64,000 nt of DNA, taken from assembly GCF_023910635.1 (NCBI RefSeq), contig NZ_JAAVVZ010000003.1, positions 170,143 through 234,142 of the forward strand. The letters are read 5' to 3'. The position numbers and the translations under genes were made by a program. This stretch comes from Sphingorhabdus sp. GTDB lineage: Bacteria; Pseudomonadota; Alphaproteobacteria; Sphingomonadales; Sphingomonadaceae. Within the stretch, counting starts at the first letter, position 1. Each line of letters starts with the position of its first letter. Positions 16,610-25,589 of this stretch are shown one piece after another. Under the pieces are notes generated by a model, which did not search any database, was not told the DNA's origin, and worked only from the letters and a program-made list of their open reading frames with translations.

Positions 16610-18062
16610 ACGCTGGCAAAAACCCAAAAGGTTCGACTGCAACCTGATCGTCATTGGCGCGGGTTCTGCGGGCCTCGTGTCGGCCTATATCGCGGCCATG
16701 GTGCAGGCCAAGGTGACGTTGATTGAGGCGCATGCGATGGGCGGGGATTGCCTGAACACCGGATGCGTGCCGTCGAAAGCGCTGATCAAAAGCGCGAAGG
16801 TTGCCCACCAGATTGCCGATGCCGCGCGCTTTGGTATTGACGTTGGCGCACCCGTCATTGACTTTCCCGCCGTCATGCGCCGCGTGCGGGACGTTATCAC
16901 TGCCATTGAACCCCATGATAGCGTTGAACGCTTTACGGGCCTTGGGGTTGATTGTGTGCAGGGTTACGCGCGCTTCATCGACCCATGGACCGTCGAGATT
17001 GATGGCGCACGGCAGCTGACGGCGAAGTCGTTCATTATTGCCACGGGCGCAGCGCCGCTTATTCCGCCGCTACCCGGTGTCGAGGATAGCGGCTATCTGA
17101 CCAGCGAAACTTTGTGGGACGCCATGGCCACGCGGCCCGCCGCGCCGACCAGGCTCGTCATCTTAGGTGGCGGGCCGATTGGCTGTGAACTGGCGCAGGC
17201 ATTTCAGCGGCTTGGATCGAATGTCACCATAATCGAAATGGCCGAACGTTTGCTGATGAAGGAAGATGCAGACGCCGCTGCATTAATCACGACGCGTCTT
17301 GAAGCCGAGGGCGTGTCGGTCCTTAATAACCATCGCGCAGTGCGGTTTGCAGCAAGCAAGGCGCTATATGTGGCGGGGCCGGACGGCGAGGTCGAAATTG
17401 CCTATGATGACATCATCATTGCGGTTGGACGCAAGCCCCGCATCGCAGGCTTTGGTTTGGAAGAGCTTGGGCTGATCGTCGATGGACGGCTGGACAATGA
17501 TGCATTTTTGCGCACCAACTTGCCCCATATTTTATGTGCAGGCGATGTGGCGGGGCGTCAGCAGCTTACCCATGGCGGTAGTCATGAGGCATGGTATGCC
17601 AGCGTGAATGCGCTTGCGCGTCCCTTCAAAAAATACCGCACCGATTATCGCGTCCTGCCGCGTGTGACCTATACTGAGCCAGAGTTGGCGACCGTAGGCC
17701 TGACGCAAGCCGAAGCCGAAGCGCAGGGCCTTTCCTTTGATCTCACGCGGTACGATCTGGATGATCTTGACCGCGCCATTGCCGAAAGCGAGGCGCATGG
17801 TTTTGTGAAAATCCTGACCGCAAAAGGCAGCGACCGGATATTGGGCGCGACGATCATTGGTCAGAATGCAGGCGAAATTCTCGCTGAGGTCACCTTTGCC
17901 ATGAAGCACAATATGGGCTTGCGCAGTATCCTCCAGACCATTCACCCTTACCCCACTTGGGCGGAAGCGAATAAATATGCTGCGGGGCAATTTGGCCTCG
18001 CGCGCAAGCCTGAGGGCTTGTTGAAATGGGCAGAACGCTGGTTCCGCTGGCAGCGCGGTTAG
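16602..18062 (+). CDS. FAD-dependent pyridine nucleotide-disulfide oxidoreductase (MerA-like)
   Basis: Class I flavoprotein disulfide reductase, 486 residues. FAD loop VIGAGSAGL at the N-terminus, redox-active pair in GGDCLNTGCVPSKAL, NAD(P) loop LGGGPIGCE, and C-terminal HPYPTWAEA supplying the catalytic His-Glu. No N-terminal HMA domain, so it is MerA-like rather than a proven mercuric reductase. The GTG start at 16602 overlaps the TVP38 gene by eight bases. Adjacent or fused TVP38-reductase pairs are known in other bacteria; the electron acceptor is unknown. Confidence 0.87.
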   Translation: MAERWQKPKRFDCNLIVIGAGSAGLVSAYIAAMVQAKVTLIEAHAMGGDCLNTGCVPSKALIKSAKVAHQIADAARFGIDVGAPVIDFPAVMRRVRDVITAIEPHDSVERFTGLGVDCVQGYARFIDPWTVEIDGARQLTAKSFIIATGAAPLIPPLPGVEDSGYLTSETLWDAMATRPAAPTRLVILGGGPIGCELAQAFQRLGSNVTIIEMAERLLMKEDADAAALITTRLEAEGVSVLNNHRAVRFAASKALYVAGPDGEVEIAYDDIIIAVGRKPRIAGFGLEELGLIVDGRLDNDAFLRTNLPHILCAGDVAGRQQLTHGGSHEAWYASVNALARPFKKYRTDYRVLPRVTYTEPELATVGLTQAEAEAQGLSFDLTRYDLDDLDRAIAESEAHGFVKILTAKGSDRILGATIIGQNAGEILAEVTFAMKHNMGLRSILQTIHPYPTWAEANKYAAGQFGLARKPEGLLKWAERWFRWQRG

Positions 18063-18064
18063 GT

Positions 18065-18667
18065 CTAGTCGAAGCTTTTTGCCGCGAGGATGAAGCGCTG
18101 GGCGACCGTCAGTAGGCACAATGCAGCGAACACAATCGCCAGCGTCGGGAAAAAGCCTGGGAACAGGCAAAATAGCACGAAAAACGCGATTGTCTCGCCG
18201 CCCTCCATCAACCCAGTTGAATAGATAAATGCCTTTGGCCCATGCGCGCCATCATCGGATGTCTGGCGCGCGATAATGGCCGCAAAGGCCAGAAAGCTGA
18301 CCGCGGTCAGAGTGAAGCTGGCGATCAGCAGCAAAGCGGGCATTTGGTTGACGGAGTTCATCAACCCGAACGCGATAGGGATTGAGAGATAGAAAACATA
18401 ATCGCAAATGGTGTCGAGATAGCCGCCAAATTCGGTCGGCCCATTGATGCGGGCAATGGCGCCATCGAGTCCGTCGAAAATCCGGTTGAGCAGGATAAAG
18501 CCCAAGGCCGCGGCGAAATTTGACTGGGTGACAAAAAAAGCAGCGCCTAGCGCAAGCCCTGCGCCGCTGATCGTCATCATATTTGCCGAAATGCGCGTGT
18601 CCGCGATCCAACCCGCCATGCGGATAAGTGCAGGGTCGACGAAACGGCGCAGTGCCACGTCAAACAT
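18065..18667 (-). CDS. CDP-alcohol phosphatidyltransferase family protein
   Basis: Integral membrane enzyme joining a CDP-linked lipid to an alcohol. 200 residues, several helices. The family signature DG-x2-AR-x8-G-x3-D-x3-D is present as DGLDGAIARINGP with GGYLDTICD. The acceptor alcohol (glycerol phosphate, inositol phosphate, serine, choline) cannot be read from the sequence. It is convergent with the MerA-like gene (2-bp gap) and 12 bp downstream of yceD. Confidence 0.87.
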   Translation of the reverse strand: MFDVALRRFVDPALIRMAGWIADTRISANMMTISGAGLALGAAFFVTQSNFAAALGFILLNRIFDGLDGAIARINGPTEFGGYLDTICDYVFYLSIPIAFGLMNSVNQMPALLLIASFTLTAVSFLAFAAIIARQTSDDGAHGPKAFIYSTGLMEGGETIAFFVLFCLFPGFFPTLAIVFAALCLLTVAQRFILAAKSFD

Positions 18668-18679
18668 GGCGTGCGCCCA

Positions 18680-19210
18680 TCATTTTTTCGCCAATAGGTC
18701 CTTAAGGCCAGCCAATGCACCAGTCGGGGCCACATCTTCCTCGCTCTTTACGCCAGCGGCCTTGAGCATTTTCTCCGCCTCTGGACTGCGCGGATAGGGG
18801 TTAAGCGCCAGGCCAAGCGACTGAGCCACTGCCTCGCCCAGATCAATAGTCTGGCCATCGTGGAACATTGTGTCGCAATCGTCGGCTTCCAATTCCAGCT
18901 CAACTTCACCGCTTATAACGGGTTCGGCGATGAAACGGATATGCACAGCCTCATCCATTTGGGCGGGCACAGGGTCATGCGATGCAATGCAGTATTGCGC
19001 GAGGTCAGCGGCGAAGCGGCCAGTTGCCACCACGCCTTTAGAATCATGCGCCAGCGAAATCTCCGCCTTTAGGCAATCCAGCGCAGCCAGATCAAAACGC
19101 GCCATCAGGCCAGCGCGCGCGGCCTCATCCGCCGACAGTTGGATATTGCGGCTATGGCTGCCCACTTCAGAAAGCTTGATGACATGGCTGAACTCATTCG
19201 CGGTTACCAT
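18680..19210 (-). CDS. yceD: YceD/DUF177 family protein (23S rRNA accumulation)
   Basis: DUF177 protein; family members are required for normal 23S rRNA accumulation. 176 residues with the core AQYCIASHDPVPAQMDE, where the conserved cysteine pattern is reduced, and a C-terminal GEAVAQSLGLALNPYPRSP. Starts at the ATG at 19210, overlapping the chaperone gene stop by seven bases. The usual rpmF-plsX neighbours are absent. Confidence 0.82.
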   Translation of the reverse strand: MVTANEFSHVIKLSEVGSHSRNIQLSADEAARAGLMARFDLAALDCLKAEISLAHDSKGVVATGRFAADLAQYCIASHDPVPAQMDEAVHIRFIAEPVISGEVELELEADDCDTMFHDGQTIDLGEAVAQSLGLALNPYPRSPEAEKMLKAAGVKSEEDVAPTGALAGLKDLLAKK

Positions 19211-19728
19211 TTGGCGCCGCCCTCCACCAACTTATCCGGCAATATTGCGCCAAGTGCACGTTCGACATCAAGCAAACCCTGGCGTGTATGCGCAAGCGCC
19301 TCTGGCGATGGCGCAACGCTGCGATAGAGGTTACGGAGCAAGGCATCGTCAAGGGCGCTGTGATCGTTCATAGCATTCCGCAGCGCGCCGAGCCTGCCGC
19401 CGACGGCGCTCATAATCTGACCGATATGCTTTCCGACAATCATGTCGCCAATGCCGACTTCGCGCAGCTGACCGTCCATGTCGTCGACAAAAACCTCCGT
19501 CAGCCGTGCCATATCAAGGGCGTGGGCCTTGCTTTCTTCAAGCCGCAGAAGCACGAGAGACAATATCGTTGCCACCATGTCGAACCTGCCATCAAGGCTA
19601 TCGGAAACCTGGCCTTCGACATACCAATGCGGCGCGCGTGCCTTGGCAACAATTTGGTTATACAAAGGGACAAGCTTCATTTTGGGGTCAGGTTGCCCGT
19701 TGCCGAATAGTCGTTTCAATAATGTCAT
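19204..19728 (-). CDS. Ubiquinol-cytochrome c chaperone (CBP3-like)
   Basis: Alphaproteobacterial relative of mitochondrial Cbp3, an assembly factor for cytochrome b of the bc1 complex. The 174-residue form starts at the ATG at 19728 (TLLKRLFG); another ATG at 19752 would add eight residues. Recognised from YNQIVAKARAPHWYVEGQV and FVDDMDGQLREVGIGD. It overlaps yceD and is divergent from bamE, a common arrangement in sphingomonads. The bc1 genes are not in the window. Confidence 0.83.
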   Translation of the reverse strand: MTLLKRLFGNGQPDPKMKLVPLYNQIVAKARAPHWYVEGQVSDSLDGRFDMVATILSLVLLRLEESKAHALDMARLTEVFVDDMDGQLREVGIGDMIVGKHIGQIMSAVGGRLGALRNAMNDHSALDDALLRNLYRSVAPSPEALAHTRQGLLDVERALGAILPDKLVEGGAKW

Positions 19729-19840
19729 AACGGCTTTTTTATCCTTACTCATCGGGCGTTCATCTGGGATTGCATATTGATATTGCGCCTTAAGGATGCA
19801 ATGGCAAAGGCCCAAGTTTAGTGGATTAGCGGAGAAGTCT

Positions 19841-20314
19841 ATGCGCGCGTCGCAAATTGCCGGTCTTGCAACATTGATTGCCGCATTGACACTGTCCACT
19901 GGATGCACGCGGCTGCGCTCGCATCAGGGGTATATTGGTGATCAGACTTTGCTGAATTCGGTTCAGCCGGGTGTCGACAATAAGGAATCGGTTCAGGCAT
20001 CGCTTGGCCGCCCAACCTTTGTCGGCCAGTTTGACCAGAATGACTGGTATTATTATTCGCGTGACGCCAAGCAATTGGCGTTTTCGCAGCCAAAGGCCGA
20101 CAAGCAATTTGTCCTAAAGGTCCGTTTTGACCCCGCAGGCAATGTCGCGTCGATTTCCCAAACGGGAACGGAATTGATTTCGAACATCAGCCCGATAGGC
20201 GACAAAACGCCGACATTGGGCCGGAACACGAGCTTTTTTGAAGAAATTTTCGGCAATATCGGTGCCGTTGGCGCCGGTGGCGCTCCAAGCGGGACGCCGA
20301 ATAGTCCGAACTGA
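19841..20314 (+). CDS. bamE: Outer membrane assembly lipoprotein BamE (SmpA/OmlA)
   Basis: Lipoprotein of the BAM complex that inserts beta-barrel proteins in the outer membrane. The signal peptide ends in the lipobox LSTGC with the lipidated cysteine at residue 22. The SmpA/OmlA domain follows (about 35-125) with VDNKESVQASLGRPTFVG. 157 residues; a C-terminal low-complexity Gly/Pro tail. The ATG at 19841 has GGAG six to nine bases upstream. Confidence 0.9.
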   Translation: MRASQIAGLATLIAALTLSTGCTRLRSHQGYIGDQTLLNSVQPGVDNKESVQASLGRPTFVGQFDQNDWYYYSRDAKQLAFSQPKADKQFVLKVRFDPAGNVASISQTGTELISNISPIGDKTPTLGRNTSFFEEIFGNIGAVGAGGAPSGTPNSPN

Positions 20315-20618
20315 AAGTAATGTCGGTAAGGGTGCGTCACCATCCAATTGACGTCCCTGAATGATCTCGCCTTGTAAAATCTTCGTCACCCTGAACTTGT
20401 TTCAGGGTCCATCTATCAGTCGAGATTTTAGGTTTGTTAGGCGAGATGGATGCTGAACCAAGTTGTGCTGCGCACGCCATCGGCCCCAGCATGACGGTTT
20501 TGGATAGGTCTTTGTGTCTTCGTGCGAACATTCAAAGCTTTTTGGTTCGCACGAAGACGCAAAGACACGAACATCCAATAGCGGCAAGTTGCAAGCCGCC
20601 TGAACCGACGTCAAATAT
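20315..20618. repeat. Repeat-filled intergenic region
   Basis: No gene is supported in these 304 bp between the convergent bamE and malic enzyme genes. It contains a REP-like palindrome at 20383-20412 (arms ACCCTGAAC and TTCAGGGT around a short loop; same general type as the hairpin at 46003-46034) and a long inverted repeat at 20511-20563 described separately. Either hairpin could serve as a terminator for bamE or the malic enzyme gene. Confidence 0.7.
20511..20563. repeat. Long inverted repeat, dispersed family
   Basis: Arms 20511-20529 and 20545-20563 match at 18 of 19 positions with a 15-bp loop. Related sequence recurs at 59760-59846, so this is a dispersed repeat rather than a simple terminator. 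Confidence 0.8.
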
Positions 20619-22880
20619 TTACTCTGCAATCCCCGCAGCCGCCAGCACCGCGAGCGTTACCAAATCACTCGTGCTTGACGCCATGGTCGCCACTTGCACT
20701 TGGCGCTCAATGCCCAGCAACATGGGGCCAATGACCTGATCCCCGCCCAATTCGCGCAGCAACTTGGCCGAAAGGTTCGCGGACTGAAGCCCCGGCATGA
20801 TGAGAACATTCGCGGGGCCAGACAGACGGCAGAACGGGTAGTTTTTCATCAGCGCCGGGTTCAACGCAACATCGGGCGGCATGTCGCCTTCATATTCGAA
20901 ATCGGGCCGACGTGCGTCCAATATGGCAACCGCATCGCGGATATTGTTGAGCCAGGTTCCCGCAGGATTGCCAAATGTTGAAAAGGACAGAAACGCAACG
21001 CGCGGCACATGACCCATACGGCGGGCGACGGCGGCGGTCTTCTCTGCGATATGCGCGAGCTCCTCGGCGCTTGGGCGCTCGTTAACGGTGGTATCGGCAA
21101 TAAACACGGTATGCGTTTTGCCGACCATGACGTGAATACCAAAGGGGACCGCATCCTTTTTTGCATCAAGCACGCGGCGCAGTTCGCGCAGTGTCTGGCC
21201 AAAGGTGCGGGTGACACCCGTGATCATGGCATCGGCCTGATCCATTTGTAGCAGCAACGCGCCAAAGATATTGCGGTCACGGTTGACCATCCGCTGAATA
21301 TCACGGCGCAGATAACCGCGCCGTTGCAGGCGGCTGTACAGCCGATCGACCATTTTATCGACGAGTGGGCTTGTGGCGCTGTTATGGATCTCATAATCAT
21401 CGGGATCGGCACCAAGTTCCATCAATTTCTCGGTCACGCGGGCATCACGGCCAATCAAAACCGGAATGCCATAGCCGTCCTGTTTGAACTGGACCGCAGC
21501 GCGCACGACGACATCTTCTTCGGCCTCGGCAAAAATCACGCGCTTGGGTTTCGCGCGCGCCGCCTCATAAACTTGGGTGAGCGCCGATGTCGTCGGGTTC
21601 TGCCGCGCGCGCAGGCTGGCGCGATAGGCCTGCATATCCGCAATCGGCTTTTGCGCGACGCCCGAATCCATCGCGGCCTTGGCAACGGCGGAGGCAACAA
21701 TTTCCATAAGGCGCGGGTCGAACGGCGACGGAATGATATAATCCCGGCCAAATTTGTGCATGAGGCCGCCATAAGCCGCTGCGACCTCTTCGGGCACAGT
21801 TTCGCGCGCCAGTTGCGCCAGCGCATGTGCGGCGGCAATCTTCATCGGCTCGTTGATGGTGGTCGCCCGCACATCCAACGCACCGCGAAACAGGAACGGG
21901 AAGCACAGGACATTGTTGACCTGATTGGGGAAATCGGAACGACCCGTCGCAATAATCGCATCCGGCCGCGCGGCCCGCGCTACGGGCGGCGAAATTTCGG
22001 GATCTGGGTTCGCCATCGCGAAAATGATCGGCTGATCTGCCATGGATTTCACCATATCGGCGCTCAAGGCATTTGCCGCCGAAAGTCCCAGAAACACATC
22101 CGCGCCAACAATCGCTTCTGCGAGCGTGCGCGTGCTGGTCTTTGCGGCATGCGCGGATTTCCACTGATCCATGCCTTCGGTCCGGCCCTGATAGATGACA
22201 CCTTTCCGGTCGCACATGATGACATTATTGTGCGGCACGCCCATGCCCTTGATCAGCTCGGTGCAGGCAATTGCCGCAGCGCCAGCGCCGTTGCACACAA
22301 CCTTGATGTCTTGCAGCGCCTTTCCGGTGAGCGCGCACGCGTTGATCAACCCGGCGGCGGCAATGATCGCCGTGCCATGCTGATCGTCATGAAATACAGG
22401 GATGTTCATCCGTTCTTTCAATGTTTGTTCAATGATGAAGCAATCGGGTGCGGCAATATCTTCCAAATTGATGCCGCCAAAGGTCGGCTCCAACAATTCA
22501 ACCGCGTCGATGAAGCGTTGCGCATCTTCGGTATTCACTTCGATGTCGATGGAGTCGACATCGGCGAATCGTTTGAACAAGACTGCCTTGCCTTCCATCA
22601 CTGGCTTTGATGCCAAGGCCCCCAAATTGCCCATGCCAAGAATAGCGGTGCCATTCGAGATGACCGCGACCAGATTGCCTTTGGCGGTGTAGTCGTAAGC
22701 TGTGGCAGGATCATCATAAATGGCCTGCACCGGCACGGCAACGCCAGGCGAGTAAGCAAGGCTAAGGTCACGCTGAGTCGCCATCGGCTTGGTCGCCACG
22801 ATTTCGATTTTGCCGGGGCGTCCCTGCGAATGGAAATCGAGCGCTTCCTGCGGGGTGATTTGGACGTCGCTATCGTTCAT
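20619..22880 (-). CDS. maeB: NADP-dependent malic enzyme with phosphotransacetylase-like domain
   Basis: Oxidative decarboxylation of malate to pyruvate, making NADPH. 753 residues: N-terminal malic domain (about 20-155, with LSLAYSPGVAVPVQAI), NAD-binding malic domain (about 165-400, with VCNGAGAAAIAC), and a C-terminal phosphate acetyltransferase-like domain (about 430-750), which in MaeB proteins is regulatory, responding to acetyl-CoA, rather than catalytic. Starts at the ATG at 22880, divergent from mutS. Confidence 0.93.
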   Translation of the reverse strand: MNDSDVQITPQEALDFHSQGRPGKIEIVATKPMATQRDLSLAYSPGVAVPVQAIYDDPATAYDYTAKGNLVAVISNGTAILGMGNLGALASKPVMEGKAVLFKRFADVDSIDIEVNTEDAQRFIDAVELLEPTFGGINLEDIAAPDCFIIEQTLKERMNIPVFHDDQHGTAIIAAAGLINACALTGKALQDIKVVCNGAGAAAIACTELIKGMGVPHNNVIMCDRKGVIYQGRTEGMDQWKSAHAAKTSTRTLAEAIVGADVFLGLSAANALSADMVKSMADQPIIFAMANPDPEISPPVARAARPDAIIATGRSDFPNQVNNVLCFPFLFRGALDVRATTINEPMKIAAAHALAQLARETVPEEVAAAYGGLMHKFGRDYIIPSPFDPRLMEIVASAVAKAAMDSGVAQKPIADMQAYRASLRARQNPTTSALTQVYEAARAKPKRVIFAEAEEDVVVRAAVQFKQDGYGIPVLIGRDARVTEKLMELGADPDDYEIHNSATSPLVDKMVDRLYSRLQRRGYLRRDIQRMVNRDRNIFGALLLQMDQADAMITGVTRTFGQTLRELRRVLDAKKDAVPFGIHVMVGKTHTVFIADTTVNERPSAEELAHIAEKTAAVARRMGHVPRVAFLSFSTFGNPAGTWLNNIRDAVAILDARRPDFEYEGDMPPDVALNPALMKNYPFCRLSGPANVLIMPGLQSANLSAKLLRELGGDQVIGPMLLGIERQVQVATMASSTSDLVTLAVLAAAGIAE

Positions 22881-22981
22881 TCTTGGCCCTGACCATTTAT
22901 CATCAATTTTTAAGCCCTAACGCGCTGCTGACGCAAGGGCAAGCATTGCCCCGCCCGACGGGCTTCGCTAACGCACTGTTT

Positions 22982-25585
22982 ATGGCGGGGGACAACACAC
23001 CGACACCCATGATGGTGCAGTATCTTGGTTTGAAGGCCAAGGCGGGCGATTGCCTGCTGTTTTACCGCATGGGTGATTTTTTCGAATTATTCTTTGATGA
23101 TGCACGCGCGGCGGCAGCGACGCTCGACATCGCTTTGACGTCGCGCGGGGAACATGATGGCAAACCAATTCCCATGTGCGGCGTGCCTGTTCATGCCGCC
23201 GAAGGTTATTTGGCGCGGTTGATTAAGGCGGGGCATCGCGTCGCGATTGCCGAGCAGACGGAAAGCCCGGACCAAGCCAAAGCGCGTGGTGGAAAGACGT
23301 TGGTCACGCGCGACATTGTGCGGTTTGTGACCGCAGGGACGCTGACTGAGGATAGTCTGCTGGATAGCTGGGCATCCAACATGCTCGTGGCAGTTGCGCA
23401 GGTCGGAGAGTTTTTTGGGATAGCCGCCGCCGACATCTCGACAGGCTATTTTGAACTGGTCACAGTGACCGGTGGCGCGCTTGAGGCGGAGTTGGCACGG
23501 CTTTCCGCCAGCGAGTTGGTTGTGCCCGATGGGTTTGCAGAACTTCCAGGTGCCATTCTACGGCCAAGGGCAGATTTTGACAGCGTTGTCGGCGGCGATG
23601 TGTTGCGGCAGCATTTTGCGCTCAATACGCTCGATAGCATTGGCCCCATCACGCGGGCCGAACAAGCTGCGGCTGGTGGCCTGATTTCCTATCTCGCGCA
23701 TGCCGGACAGGGCAAAATGCCCTTCCTAAAACTCCCCGTCCGCCGCGAGGTGCACGAACATCTTTTGATTGATCAGGCCACGCGCGACAGTCTGGAGATC
23801 AACAGCGCTAGCAAAGGTGGGCGCACGGGGTCTTTGCTGGCTGAGGTTGACCGCACGATTACAGGCGCAGGTGCGCGGCAACTGGCCGCTGATCTTGCTG
23901 CCCCCCTGATGGACAAAGCGAAAATAGATGCGCGCCTATCGCTGGTGCAATGGTTTCATGATGCGCCGCTGACCCGCGATGCGGTGCGGGCGGCATTGCG
24001 GCAACTGCCCGATATTGCGCGCGCGCTTGGCCGTGTTGTGGCGGGGCGGGGCAGCCCAAGGGACTTGGGCCAGATTCGCGACGGGTTGGATGCGGCGCGG
24101 GCTTTGCGCGAGCGTCTGGGCGCAATGGCGGACCGTCCAGAGCTGCTTGATCAACTTCTGCCCGCATTGGATGGCCATGGCCATATTGTCGACCTGCTGG
24201 CGCGCGCTTTGGTGACTTCTCCGCCCACCGATACGACGCAAGGCGGCTATATCGCCGAAGGCTATGACGCCGCTTTGGATATGCTGCGGGTGGCGGGGCG
24301 CGATGGACGACAAGCGATCGCGCAGTTGGAAGCGCGTTATCGCGATACGACGGGCATATCTGCGCTCAAAATACGGCACAATGCCGTTCTTGGCTATTTT
24401 GTCGAGGTGCCTGCCAAGCATGGCGATGCATTGATGGCCGCCGGGACAGGCTTTACCCATCGGCAAACGATGGTGGGCGCGGTGCGGTTCAATTCGCCAG
24501 AATTGCATGAAGAAGCGGTCCGCATCACGCAAGCCGGCGGCCATGCGTTGGCCGCCGAAGCGGCGCATCTGGAAGAGCTGATGGCGCTGATATTGTCCCG
24601 CCGCGATCCCATTGCCACAAGCGCCGATGCTTTGGCGCGTATTGATGTGTCCGCCGCGCTCGCCGAGCGCGCTGCGCAGAGCAATTGGTGCCGCCCAAAT
24701 TTTGTTGCCCACCCCTGCCTTGAGATCGAAGGCGGACGTCATCCCGTCGTCGAAAGCGCGCTGGCAAAGTCGGGCGACCGGTTCATCGCCAATGACTGCA
24801 AGCTGTCGCCTGAAAAGCGATTATGGCTGGTTAGCGGTCCGAACATGGGCGGTAAGTCGACCTTTTTGCGACAAAATGCGTTGATCGTTTTGCTGGCGCA
24901 GGCAGGCAGCTATGTGCCCGCAACCTCGGCGCGGCTTGGCCTTGTCGACCGATTGTTCAGCCGCGTTGGCGCGTCGGACAATTTGGCACGCGGCCGGTCA
25001 ACCTTCATGGTCGAAATGGTCGAAACCGCCGCGATTCTTGCCCAAGCGACCGAGCGCAGCTTCGTCATATTGGATGAGGTTGGGCGCGGTACGTCGACCT
25101 ATGATGGCCTTGCCATTGCTTGGGCGGTGGTGGAGGGCATTCATGAAACCAATCGTTGCCGATGCCTGTTCGCGACGCATTATCACGAACTGACGCGGCT
25201 GGCGGACAGCCTTGATGCGCTATCGCTGCACCATGTCCGCGCAAAAGAATATAAGGGCGATCTGGTGCTGCTGCATGAACTTGCCGATGGCCCGGCGGAC
25301 CGCAGCTATGGCATTGCGGTGGCAAAGCTTGCCGGCCTTCCGCCGCAGGTTGTGGCGCGCGCAAGTGCCGTGCTTGCCAAGCTTGAAAAAGGCCGCGTTG
25401 AAACCGGCGGGCTGGCGGCGGGGCTTGGCGATTTGCCTTTATTCAGCGCCGCCATTGATGCCGCCGAGGCGAAAGTCGATGCGCTGCGCGAAAAACTGTC
25501 CGGCCTCGACATCGACGCACTGAGCCCGAAGGCCGCGCTTGATTTATTGTATGAACTCAAGCGCACGGCTGGCGAAAACGGATGA
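22982..25585 (+). CDS. mutS: DNA mismatch repair protein MutS
   Basis: Recognises base mismatches and starts repair. 867 residues from the ATG at 22982; a TTG at 22883 would add 33 non-conserved residues. The N-terminal mismatch-binding motif is GDFFELFFDDA with the Phe-x-Glu wedge. Walker A GPNMGGKST at about 619-627 and Walker B FVILDEVGRGTST near 693-705 are intact. No strong ribosome site precedes the chosen ATG. mutL is not nearby. Confidence 0.93.
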   Translation: MAGDNTPTPMMVQYLGLKAKAGDCLLFYRMGDFFELFFDDARAAAATLDIALTSRGEHDGKPIPMCGVPVHAAEGYLARLIKAGHRVAIAEQTESPDQAKARGGKTLVTRDIVRFVTAGTLTEDSLLDSWASNMLVAVAQVGEFFGIAAADISTGYFELVTVTGGALEAELARLSASELVVPDGFAELPGAILRPRADFDSVVGGDVLRQHFALNTLDSIGPITRAEQAAAGGLISYLAHAGQGKMPFLKLPVRREVHEHLLIDQATRDSLEINSASKGGRTGSLLAEVDRTITGAGARQLAADLAAPLMDKAKIDARLSLVQWFHDAPLTRDAVRAALRQLPDIARALGRVVAGRGSPRDLGQIRDGLDAARALRERLGAMADRPELLDQLLPALDGHGHIVDLLARALVTSPPTDTTQGGYIAEGYDAALDMLRVAGRDGRQAIAQLEARYRDTTGISALKIRHNAVLGYFVEVPAKHGDALMAAGTGFTHRQTMVGAVRFNSPELHEEAVRITQAGGHALAAEAAHLEELMALILSRRDPIATSADALARIDVSAALAERAAQSNWCRPNFVAHPCLEIEGGRHPVVESALAKSGDRFIANDCKLSPEKRLWLVSGPNMGGKSTFLRQNALIVLLAQAGSYVPATSARLGLVDRLFSRVGASDNLARGRSTFMVEMVETAAILAQATERSFVILDEVGRGTSTYDGLAIAWAVVEGIHETNRCRCLFATHYHELTRLADSLDALSLHHVRAKEYKGDLVLLHELADGPADRSYGIAVAKLAGLPPQVVARASAVLAKLEKGRVETGGLAAGLGDLPLFSAAIDAAEAKVDALREKLSGLDIDALSPKAALDLLYELKRTAGENG

Positions 25586-25589
25586 AGTC

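Noticed and set aside
16602..18062. True mercuric reductase
   Set aside because: No HMA domain, no mer operon neighbours, and the pairing with TVP38 points to another role; kept as MerA-like only.
21324..22610. 428-codon open frame opposite the malic enzyme gene
   Set aside because: It is the complement of a well-recognised enzyme, has an unusual composition rich in Arg, His, Asn and Gly, and no domain; long antisense frames are common in GC-rich genomes.
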